From the NCBI GenBank assembly GCA_021396245.1, contig WNYE01000029.1, positions 124,001-188,000 on the forward strand: a DNA stretch of 64,000 nucleotides, read 5' to 3'. Every line of letters starts with the position of its first letter. The stretch's first letter is position 1. The translations under genes and the position numbers were made by a program. The notes under the pieces were generated by a model that was not told the origin of the DNA, searched no databases, and saw only the letters and a program-made list of their open reading frames with translations. This document shows positions 48,584 through 58,273 of this stretch, piece after piece. This stretch comes from Sporothrix humicola. Lineage: Eukaryota; Ascomycota; Sordariomycetes; Ophiostomatales; Ophiostomataceae.

Positions 48584-51500
48584 GTTGTTGTTGGTGGAGG
48601 TTGCTCTTGTTCTGGTCGAAGTACTTGAGGAACTTCTTGACTCCAAAAGGGGTTGACACTCGTCCGAGTGTTGCCGAGTTGAGGCAGGAATGGTGGGCGA
48701 GTTTGATAGGAAGAAACAGGGGAGAGGAAGAAAGTATAAGTGTACTTTTCTTCTCTCGTCTCGTTTGGGACTGGATGAACCCTGGATGAGACCGAGAGGA
48801 AAGGAAAAAGACAAGAAGAAAAGAGAAAGGAAAGGGGGGCTCTTTTATCTACAGGATAGCAAGGATGGTACCATGGACGTATTCTCTAGTTCTCGTCTCG
48901 CGGTTCTTTCTTTTTTGGGTCGCTATCCTCTTTCACGATATCATGACCGAGGTGGAGTCCCGAAGCGTGTATTCGAAATACTCGATACGTTGTAGTGGAC
49001 GGATGGAAAAGACGAAAAGAGAAAAAAGAAAAATGGAACGCTGTTATCGACTGGGATACAACGTGGGCCGGGCAAGATGTTGTGGACCAACGAGATGGGA
49101 GGCGAGAAGAAAGAAAATTATTCAGAATAATACCAGGATGTTTTCGGTCGAATGTTTCCTCATGAGGTGGTTTCCATCTTTGTATTTGTTTCCTGATTTG
49201 GACGTGGCGGCTTCTTGTATTTCAGAGCTTTCTTCTTTTCGCTCAACTTGCTCGTGTATCTCGTTCTTTTCCAGTGTTTCTGGCTCTCTTTTCCTTACTT
49301 TTGCAGAGTCTCTCATACACTGTCTCTCACACGCAAGCGCAGGCAAAAGACGTGATGCTCACCACAGTACATCGAGAACCAATCATCATCTAGTCTGAGC
49401 TATGACAGCATGCGGCATCTAAAGTACGTGACGGCTGGGGGCTAGGAAATGGACTCAAATGGACACAAATGGCCGAGAAAGGAGACGATAGAAGGGGAGG
49501 GATACAACTTGGAGGAGAGAAGAGGATCCCTGAATGGTGAGAGTGGGGGAGGCGTCGCAAGCAGGGAAGAGGAAGCGGCAAGTGGCAGGCAATATAGAAT
49601 GTATGGAAGGCAATATGGCAATGACACGCAGAATGCAGAAGGAACGTCAGGGTAGCGGCAGGACGATCACGACAGAGATACGCCGTTTAGCAAAAAGGAA
49701 AAAGGAAAAAGAACCCGTCTTGGACTTCTCGAGTCGACATGTGTTCATCCCAGGGACCCGGGTCTTGGATCCTGCGGCCGGATGAACATAAAGAAAGAGT
49801 CGTAGCACGAGGCCAAGATCACAACTCAACCTGGTTACTTGTCGCCTGTCTTTATTTTATGTTCTTTCCCTTATTAGTCATTCATGTGTATATTGATCCT
49901 TGGATACAACCACACACGGGCAACTGCCATCTTGAACGGGATGTTGGGCATCAGGTGAATAGAAAAGGATGCCCTTGAGTATCCTCAAGACATCCTACAC
50001 TTGCGCCATGTGTCGAATATAAACGGAAGCAACAGAGTGGACATCAAGTGGGCGTCAAGGTGGAAAAGAAGTGGAAAATCCAGAATGCCATAGGGCGGAG
50101 TCGACATGTACATGACCGAGTCTTTGTGTTTCGTTTTTATGTTTGCTTCCTTTCCTTTTCTAGCTCTCGCTGGTTTCTTCCTAAAACGATCAACATCCGC
50201 CGGCCTTTTTTTGTTTCCCTACCTCTTAAGTGGAGATATCAGTCCGCGAGCCGCGACGGGAAGTACGAGGCCATGCTGGATGTAAAGGAATAAAGTCAAC
50301 AAATACTCCTGTTAAACGTCGTCAACCATAATTTCAAACTCGTTCATTGAGCCACTTTGCTGGGATATGAGACGATGCAAGATGGAAATAAAATGTAGAA
50401 CGGCCGAGGCTAGGATAGCCTATCGGTGAAGAGGAAAAACAAGGCCCATCAGAGTCCAATGGAAATAATCAGACTACAGGAGGTGTAGACATGCGACACA
50501 AATGGCCAAAACATGTATGTGTGAAAGCCCATACGACATTTGGCAAGGAAGCACCCATCAACCTGATGGGCCCATTGTTTCATGGCGAAAACGTGGCGAG
50601 AGAAGGATGGACAATATGTAAAAATGAGAGACAGAGAAGCTGTGATGGGATCAGGGCAGAAGGAAATAACTTTACTAGGATGTATCCATGCGCCTCGGTG
50701 TCGAGATGAAGGCGAGGGCGAGTCATTGCGACGTCTGTTCGACGCACGACAAACGACAATATCACAAACGACATCAACAACAACTTACATCGGTCATGTA
50801 AAAGAGCAAGTATCCAAAGATTAAATTCCGTCAGCATCCAGACCTTGTCACTCCCTTCCTTCGCGGCAGTATGCAGTCTGCACCCACAGTCTTCAGTCTT
50901 CAGTGCCGTTGTATGTCCGTCTGCATGTCCGTGCGACTTTCGAGGAGGGTGTGTAACTAAGAAAGGGGAGCGTCGGCCAACGGACTTGGCTCTTGATCGG
51001 GGCAAGCCACATGGAGCTCTCAAAATGGAATTCAGAATGTGACGTCGGGGCCAAGTAGACCAAGACAAGCTACGGAAACAAGGCGTGGACAAGAAGGAAA
51101 ACTCCGTCGACAAGAAAAGACAAGAAAGGTACGAGGTACAAAACGAAAGGAGAATAAAGGAGAAAGCTTGGGCGTGGGGGTGTTTGTTCATCCAGATGAA
51201 AGTGCAAGAGGAATACTCCATTCTCACACAATTCACCGACGCCCCATGGGGGAGGGTCTGCATGAATAATAGTGTTGAGTGGCCGTGTTCGTCAACAGTC
51301 GATCCGATGGTGCCATCTGAGAAAAAGCGGCGCGGTGGAGAACGACCGAGAGTGAGGACGGAGCAGAAACTAGAGAAAGCAGACGGCAGAGTAAGGATAA
51401 GGCGTAAGGAGGGAATGTCCGTGAAAAGGAGACAGTCAGAGGACAGTTGGGTGGCATTGATAAAAATAAAATCCAAAAAATCGCAAGAAACACCCGTGGA

Positions 51501-52574
51501 CAACAAAACGATGTCCTAGATCCAAGAGAGAAGATAAAAAAGAAAGAAAGAAAAACCAAAAGAAAAGAAAATGTCGGCCAACGGACCTTGTCGTCTCCGA
51601 TCACATTACATTCACTCTGATTCGTCCTTTCCGATTTTTTGTGAAAATATATCGTTGCGTACACGCCTCTGTTATCATCCGTGTTATCATGGCGACATTG
51701 AATTTGAGAGATGTCGTCAGTGGATGCTAAAACGCGTAAAAGGGACAGGATCTGCCCGTTCGAGGTCGAATGAGGTCTGGGAGTGGGGCCGGCGCCTTGC
51801 GGCAGATCTAGGCCAAATGACGCCAGGGTGGGGGGTGAGCCAGGATGTCGAATAGCACGACCAACGATGAAGGGAATTGAGGTGCAGACGAGAGGCAAAA
51901 GAATTTGAACCAACCAAAAAAAATTAAAAAATTAAAAAAAAAAAAAAAAAATTTAGAAAGGCCCCCTTCCAACGGCGTCGGGCTGTCCCATGCCGAGCAT
52001 CTTGGTCGTTCCTTCCGTTCTTGTTTGTTCTTGTCTTTCTTGCTTCTTGCCTCTTGACTCGTTCATGTCCTTCTGTGGCTTCTGAGCGTCAGTCCGACCA
52101 TGGGACAAGACACGCCGGCACGCCACACAAAGCTTTTTTGATCTTTTTCAAAAATGCATCCCACGCCGAGAAGCCCAAGACGGCAGACAGAAAAGGAACG
52201 AAAAAGAAAAGAAAGCTTGGCCGTGTGTGATCCTCAAGCCACGCCGAGATGATGTGCCTTGACTGGTGTAAGTGCTGTCAGTGCTGTAATTCGCTGTAGG
52301 CCCTAAAGGCTAGCGCAATCTAGATGCCGAGACGGCAGTCTTATCGCTGCAAGATCTTATCAAAAGAGGTAAGGGCACGTGATGATTGTTGTATCATCAC
52401 GTGCATTCAATGGAACGATAACAATGACATCAATGCTCCCTTCCTTCCGTGAAGCGACAAGACAACAACAAAACATCACAAAGTGAACTCATGTACTTTT
52501 GTTCAAATCACAGATAATGGATCGCCAGCCTATTTAACGACACAATACACGTTATCACCGCCACATCCCCCACA
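48584..52574. other. Divergent intergenic region, 4 kb
   Basis: No supported gene. A minus-strand open frame of about 300 codons (50580-51506) lacks an ATG at its 5' end and shows no domain or codon bias. An A/T-rich tract with a long A run is at 51913-51955. The right end contains the E-box inverted repeat listed separately and GATA-like AGATCTTATC words at 52352-52362. Confidence 0.5.
52375..52404. promoter_or_regulatory. 12-bp perfect inverted repeat with two CACGTG E-boxes
   Basis: GCACGTGATGAT, loop TGTTGT, ATCATCACGTGC, a perfect palindrome-type repeat 170 bp before the start of the orphan gene. Each arm contains CACGTGAT, the core bound by bHLH factors such as Cbf1-like or Pho4/SREBP-like proteins. 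A paired binding site is inferred, and the factor is unknown. Confidence 0.7.
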
Positions 52575-54626
52575 ATGGACAATGGCGCGCCGGAGTCGAG
52601 TGCCGGCGCGTCGCAACCCCGCCATTTTGCATCTCCAGATGCATTGTCGAATCCGCAGCCAGGATCGGCTCAGAGCAGCAACCCGTTTGCCCTGACCTTG
52701 GTCCACCGCCCAAAACTGTCTGACTCTGACATTGATCTGAGTGGGCAAGACATCACGAATACAACCGCGCCTCTACCTACTAGCCCATCGAAACGAACAC
52801 AGGCAGCACTACCACCACCTCCTCCGTCCTCAAAACACGTCACAGCAGCTACGGCCGCCGTCTCTGTCGCCTCCATCCTTAGCAACAGCCACAGCCGGTA
52901 CAGCCAGCAGCAGTTTGACGAGGAGAGCATGGGGGGTGACGGTGACTATCAAGATGAACACGACCACGACGAACACGACGACCTCGGATTAGCCCTCGAT
53001 GTCGACCTCGAACACGACTACGTTCTGGCAAGAGGTGGTGGTGGCGGGGGAGGAAGATCCACAAACAAAAGAGGCCACCACCACAGCAAAAGCTTCCCGT
53101 CGTCGCGGCCAAAGCACCGCGTGCCCGTCAAGACGGGCCGGGCGTTTACGCGCAAAGTGCAGCACCGACGAGTCGGGAGCGGCGGGCGGAGTGGCAGTGG
53201 GGGTGGTCTCAGCCTTGGTCTGGGACTCAGTGGCCGAGCTGCCGGGGGTGCACCGCTTGCGGCCGACGGTTTTGAAGATTTGGACCCGGGCTTTGATCTC
53301 GGTCTCGGCCTGGGTCTTGGGGGAGTTCCTCTGACAGCGTCGTCCAACGGCATCGGCGGCCGTCTGCAGCGCCTCAAGGAAAACCGGCATCGACGGTTTG
53401 CCAGCCAGCAGCGTGTCCGGCGGGGACGGGGCGGTGGTAACTACAACAGTCTGCACGGGCAGCACAACTGGTCGCTGCAGCATATTGCTTCACTGTTGTC
53501 GGGTAATGACGAGAACAACAGTCATTCGACAGAGCCGCCTGCTCTTCATTATGTGACTGCTCATAGCGTGTGGACTGCACTGCAGGCACTCCCTGGCTTC
53601 TTGTTTGACGAGAGTGTCGGCGAGCTTTTTGAAGAGGACTCTGACACAAACGACCACGGCATCGTCCGCCTGCTGGGCACGATCCTGGCCGACCCGGCCA
53701 TTGTCTGCACCTGCGACAAGTCCACCTGTCGAGGACGAAACACGGGCCTGCCGCAGTTTGTCGTCGTGCTGTTTGCACTGGCGCCGACACTGCACTCATG
53801 GAGTTCACTGGCACAGCCGCCGTGGACTGTTGACGCTGACACGTCTGGAATCGAAAGCATGCACGACGGCATCAACGCCATGATGGCCGACTTTGGCATT
53901 GACGACATGGGGGACGGGGACATGGGGGACGCCGATATGGACGGGCCACAGAGACCACTAGCCTGCCTCGCCAGCGAGACCGACAACCAGTTCTGGACCT
54001 GGCTGGCCGACGCTGTTTTTGGGCAATTTCCCGGCAGCAACAAGGAGAACAGCAACAGCGGCAGCGGCAACGACAACAACCACGCGCCGGGGCTGGTCGA
54101 GGATAGGTCACGGCCGTCGTGGATTACGGATGCTTATGCCGCTCAAGATATCGGGCACAAGCTGTGGGCGCTGGTGCAGCTGTTTGTCAGTGCTCGGCGA
54201 AGATTCTTGGAGGAGGAGGCCAACGACATGAACGACGGCACCAGTGTCGACATCGACAATCTCTCTGAGATGTCGGCTCACCTCCTGGCCGAACACAGCC
54301 AGACCCACCCGTGCCGCTGGGGCAGCCCGCTGACCTGCAAGGATCCCATCTGTTTTCAGGACGGCGGCGACGCGTTAACGTCGACGTCGACGCCAATGTC
54401 GTGCTGTCCACTGCACGACCAGTGGATTGGGCTGGCAGTGGATGTGTGGTGCCTGTGGGTGGACGAGGGGCGGCGGTCGTTGGGGCAGACGTCTTCTTTG
54501 CCAGAAGCAGAACTTACTCGCCCAGCACAGCAAACACACAGAGCCCTCGTGGCGTGGAAACAGCAGCTGGACCAGCGGGACAGGCTGCACCAGAATGCAG
54601 TGGTCGAGCAGCTGCAGAGACAGTAG
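52575..54626 (+). CDS. Large hypothetical protein, no known domain
   Basis: Intron-free 683-codon gene, start ATG in CACAATGGAC. I do not recognise the family. The N-terminal half is low complexity: Ser/Pro-rich start, an acidic Asp/Glu/His patch (around residues 115-150), a Gly run, then Gly/Leu repeats (LGLGL) and a basic Arg/His patch that could direct nuclear entry. The C-terminal half (from about residue 300) looks folded, with alternating Trp/Leu/Phe and two Cys groups: CTCDKSTCRG near residue 385, and Cys in HPCRWGSPLTCKDPICF plus CCPLHDQW near residues 575-620. The Cys groups could bind zinc, but no named finger pattern fits. It ends with TAG. Confidence 0.75.
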   Translation: MDNGAPESSAGASQPRHFASPDALSNPQPGSAQSSNPFALTLVHRPKLSDSDIDLSGQDITNTTAPLPTSPSKRTQAALPPPPPSSKHVTAATAAVSVASILSNSHSRYSQQQFDEESMGGDGDYQDEHDHDEHDDLGLALDVDLEHDYVLARGGGGGGGRSTNKRGHHHSKSFPSSRPKHRVPVKTGRAFTRKVQHRRVGSGGRSGSGGGLSLGLGLSGRAAGGAPLAADGFEDLDPGFDLGLGLGLGGVPLTASSNGIGGRLQRLKENRHRRFASQQRVRRGRGGGNYNSLHGQHNWSLQHIASLLSGNDENNSHSTEPPALHYVTAHSVWTALQALPGFLFDESVGELFEEDSDTNDHGIVRLLGTILADPAIVCTCDKSTCRGRNTGLPQFVVVLFALAPTLHSWSSLAQPPWTVDADTSGIESMHDGINAMMADFGIDDMGDGDMGDADMDGPQRPLACLASETDNQFWTWLADAVFGQFPGSNKENSNSGSGNDNNHAPGLVEDRSRPSWITDAYAAQDIGHKLWALVQLFVSARRRFLEEEANDMNDGTSVDIDNLSEMSAHLLAEHSQTHPCRWGSPLTCKDPICFQDGGDALTSTSTPMSCCPLHDQWIGLAVDVWCLWVDEGRRSLGQTSSLPEAELTRPAQQTHRALVAWKQQLDQRDRLHQNAVVEQLQRQ

Positions 54627-55777
54627 GAGGCCTTGGGGCTGCTGTGAGGTGGCGTGGACATGTTGATGATTGATTTGCATTTGCATTAGTATGGAGTATC
54701 GGATAAACTGTATGCGTTGCTTTGGATGACTTACGGAGACGAAATGGATCATATAGCATTATACCCAAAATGATATGAATATGTTAGCTGTATGTCTGAT
54801 TCTCAATGTGCATCGTAGATTAAACTTACCTCTCTCATGTCGATATATCGAGTTCGCCGTGTCGAGTCGGTCTTACCTCGAGTCGTGTCTCGGCAACCTG
54901 CATCACTGTGTTAGTCAACTCCCAAACAAACAAGGTCACATCTCATTTCATCACCATCACAGAGCGTGTCACTTTTGTTGTACATTTGCTTCTCACTCAT
55001 TGTCACGGTTATCAGCAAAGCCTACAGTTAAACATTGTCACGGTTACGGCATGTTTGTACTTGAACTTTGGAGAGATGAAGAAATATGGCATGATGAAAA
55101 GAAAAGAAAAAAACTGGGAAAGCCGGAGGCATAAAACCCAGTGTGTATCTAAGAAAAAAAAATGGACTGGGAAAGCCAGAGGCATAAAACCCAGCCTGAG
55201 ATACATGAGAAAAAGCTTGTCGTGACCGGCAGAAAAGAGATGGATATGGGTGACGTGGTCCAGACAACAAAAGACAAAGATGAACCAGAAAAGAATGCAA
55301 AATGCGGGGGTATCTCTGGGTATCAAAGCAGATAATGCAATAACAAAAACAACAACCCGTTCCCGTCAATAGCATAACAAATGATAAAACAAGCCCGAGA
55401 AGAATGAAAGAAAGAGAGTGGGAAAACAAATAGAGAACAACAACACAAAGACCTCATCGCAACAGTGCTCGCCGGCACAGGCTGCGGGATAAGACAAGAA
55501 ATGCAAAGAAGATGGAATAGATCTGTCGAGATATCAGCAGATGTGAGAAATAAAACAAAGAACTCCCGAGATTGCAAGCCGTAGATGAAAGAGAAAGAAG
55601 CAAAAGAAAGCAAACCCGTGAGAACAAGCCATGCGAGGAAATCAATTTTTTGGTGATTGTTTTCTGGTTTTCAAGTTTTTTTGTGGGAGATGTCGTTTTC
55701 AAGATTTTTTTGGTGTTTTTCGGTGCAGTGTAATCGTGTCGTCGTGTGTAGTGTGGAAGATGTCGTTTCTGGAGTGC
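54627..55777. other. Convergent intergenic region
   Basis: 1.15 kb between the ends of the orphan gene and the TAG-interrupted minus-strand gene. It contains the 29-bp direct repeat listed separately, and no gene is supported. Confidence 0.5.
55113..55194. repeat. 29-bp direct repeat, two copies 53 bp apart
   Basis: ACTGGGAAAGCC(G/A)GAGGCATAAAACCCAG occurs at 55113-55141 and 55166-55194 with one mismatch. Each copy begins and ends with a short inverted CTGGG/CCCAG, so each can fold into a small hairpin. Confidence 0.85.
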
Positions 55778-58063
55778 TCAGAAGTCGTCCTCATCTTCAA
55801 GGGCCCAGTCCGTCTCCCCTGCGTAATAGTGCATGTCCTGTGGGTACAGGATCTCGCCCTCGGGGGTGGTGAGCATAATAAGTGGTCCTGTGGACGTGCC
55901 AAAAACGTTGGGTGTCGGGAGGAGTGCCCAGCTACAACGTGGCAGACGCCAGTCCTGGGGCTCAAGCTCAGACTCGTGTTCATCCTCGCCAGTGATGAAA
56001 TACTGCTCCTCATCGGCTAGGACGGTTGTGGTGGCAGCTGTGTCTGCATCGGGGGTCAGGGGTGGGGTGGGCTGAGTGTCAAGGCTGGGCAGGACATCAA
56101 GGGTGTCGGGAGTGGAAACAGTGTCGATGGTGGCCACCTGGGAAGAAAAAGTCTTGCGTCTGCTCTTAGGGTTCAGGATGACGCGCTCCGATGGCTTGGG
56201 GGAAAAGGTGCGGGGCTTGATGGAAGAAGGCTCGGGTGGGAGAAAATAATACATCACGTTGAGATCAGTGGGTGCATCGACCATCTCCTCGTCCGAAAGG
56301 TGCTCTTCAGCGATCGGCTGCTCGGCCATGTCGTGGTCCTCAGGGTGCTCCTCAGCGATCGGCTGCTCCGCCATCTCGTCGTCCTCGACCATGGGCTCAT
56401 CAAAGACGGGATCGTCAGTTAAGTGAGAACCAGAGATTTGGAAGGTCCGCTGGTCCATCTCTCGGGACTCTTCCTCATCCTCCCAAATAGTCGGCAGAGT
56501 CGGCCGGCGCTTGCAGAAATGCGACGGGGCATCCTCCTCCTCCTCTTCCTCGAACAAGACGCGCTTCACGCCGGGATGCAACAGCAGCTTATCGCCATCG
56601 TCCGGCAGAGTGGTTCCTGGCAGGAGATCAAAAAACATACGCTCCTCAGAAAATAGGTTGCGCCGGTCCCAGGGGCTGGGCGGGACTGGGCTAGCGCCAG
56701 ATTCCTCGCTACAGTCACTGCAGGCCTCTCCACTTGCGTTGACATACAATCCTAGATCGTTGACGATCTGGCTGCCGATAGAGCTCTCGTTGCCGTCATT
56801 GTAGGAGGCGTCGCCGTCCATGCAACAAAAGACAGCATCGAGCTCGCTGGACACAAAGTCTGCACTATACTCGCCAAAAAGATCCGGACTACCGATGGTA
56901 GATTGAGCGTCCGATTCAAGACCCAGCTCGTCGCTGTTGGCTGAAGCCATGTCAACAGCTTCAGCCGGACACTCGATTTCATCGACATCAGAGACAGAGA
57001 GGGTAGCCTCGTAGCCGTCAAATCTCTGGCCATCTGCAAAATGACAAGTTAGAAAAGAGCAACAAAATGGCTGGGAAAAGAATCTGCTGGGAGAAGAACA
57101 AGAATACTCACACTCAATGAATCTGGTCAGGTCGCGGTTGATGGTCTCGAGATCGATGGAGGAAAGCGATTCGTTCACATCAATTGCCTCAGAGGCGAAA
57201 CCGTCAAACGGCTCTCCAAAGTTGATTTCACCAAGTAGGTTGTTTGGAATTGGACTGTATTGAAAAGAGTTAGCTTGAACGACGAGACTGGGAGATGAAA
57301 AGAGACAGATTGGGGATAAAAAAGAGGAAGGATGATGGGAAAGAGAGAGGACGCGGGCTGTACTTACGAATCAACAAAGCTAGACGACTCAGTATCCTAA
57401 AAGGAGTCGTTTACCTCGTGGATTGCCAGAGAGTGCATGTGGGTGCAAAGGTCATTCTGGTCGTCGTCCTCGTCGTCGTCCTCGACATACACAATGTGGA
57501 CAGAGCTCTCAGTCAGACTGTGCCGGATGCGAACTGTTTCAGCCGACTGCTCAGCGAAGCTCATGGCATCGTCGAGGATGCTCTGATGGAAACTTTCGTC
57601 AACTGCGCAGAAGAAGTCAGCAAGTGTCAAATGGAGAGAGGAGAGGAGCAGGAACAAGAAGAAGGAAGATGGGCTGAGAGATGGGCAGGAGAGAGATGGG
57701 CAGAGATGGCAACTTACAATCATCTTCGAGATTCTCAACAGGAAGCTCCAAGTCAATGACAGGGGCGGCATCAATGAGAGAAGAAGCGATGGGAGCGCTC
57801 GCATCGTCGTCACCAGACTCAACAACGGTTTGCTAGGCCGCTGCCTTGTCGGCGAGACGCGCGGCGTCGGCGTCGGTGGTGTCGGAGGTCGATGTCGAAA
57901 GCTTGTAAAGGCAAGCCACGATCAAAACAAAAGTCAAGTCATCGGTCGTCAGAATGGCACGCGCGGCGAGAAGGAGGCAGACGCAAGGGATCAGGCCCAG
58001 CGCTGCAATGGTCGAGCCGTCGTCGGCGGTGGCCACAAGCTGCAGCTTAGAGAAGGCGGCCAT
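55778..58063 (-). CDS. Acidic two-TM protein gene with two in-frame TAG codons
   Basis: Exons are 57718-58063, 57368-57602, 57112-57254 and 55778-57033. Introns have GTAAGT, GTAAGT and GTGAGT donors and YAG acceptors. Read in one frame this is 659 codons ending in TGA, interrupted by TAG at codon 77 (57833-57835) and codon 184 (57397-57399). All three splice junctions keep the frame, and 475 codons after the second TAG have no stop. The first 76 residues hold two hydrophobic segments (IAALGLIPCVCLLLAARAI; LTFVLIVACLYKL). The rest is acidic and Ser-rich, with a DDDEDDD run, a repeated MAEQPIAEEH unit coded near 56290-56385, and a Cys pair. No known domain. If UAG is not decoded, only a 76-aa two-helix membrane peptide is made. 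A-to-I editing, readthrough, cryptic introns with weak donors, or recent pseudogenisation could explain it. Confidence 0.72.
57384..57410 (-). other. In-frame TAG (codon 184) in a 7-bp hairpin loop
   Basis: On the coding (minus) strand ACGACTC and GAGTCGT form a perfect 7-bp stem around a 13-nt loop that contains the TAG at 57397-57399. An adenosine after U in a hairpin loop is the preferred substrate of the A-to-I editing known in Fusarium and Neurospora. A 96-nt frame-preserving intron ending at this TAG is conceivable, but it would need a weak GTGTAT donor. Confidence 0.7.
57823..57843 (-). other. In-frame TAG (codon 77) in a 6-bp hairpin loop
   Basis: On the coding strand CAGCGG and CCGTTG pair (five Watson-Crick pairs and one G-U) around the 9-nt loop CCTAGCAAA, which carries the TAG at 57833-57835. 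The position is right after the two-helix N-terminal segment, so decoding this codon decides whether the acidic main part is made. Confidence 0.7.
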
Positions 58064-58264
58064 TGTGGCGGGATGGCGGAAATAGAGATGAAGATAATAG
58101 CGATGATGATAGCGATGAAAAATAGAGATAATAATGATGGGAAATGAAAATGGCGATAGCAATAGCGGTGGGTAGCAGTGACAGTGAAAAATCAATGTGA
58201 GGGTGCTTGGGAGAGAAGAGAGAGGAAGAGGAAGAGAGAGAGGATTTGGCGGGGGCAAGGGCAG

Positions 58265-58273
58265 ATATATATA
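58265..58273 (-). promoter_or_regulatory. TATA box of the minus-strand TAG-interrupted gene
   Basis: AGTATATATATCT on the minus strand followed by a C/T-rich tract, about 200 bp before the ATG at 58063. The same 13-nt sequence precedes the plus-strand TAG-interrupted gene at a similar distance. A CCAAT-type ATTGG word lies about 45 bp further upstream. Confidence 0.7.

Noticed and set aside
50580..51506. 308-codon minus-strand open frame
   Set aside because: Begins at a non-ATG codon, has no codon bias or domain, and overlaps another equally long frame on the same strand.
57305..57399. Intron ending at the second TAG of the minus-strand gene
   Set aside because: The good GTATGT donor upstream gives a 94-nt intron that shifts the frame and meets a TGA in the next exon. 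The frame-preserving 96-nt version needs a weak GTGTAT donor.
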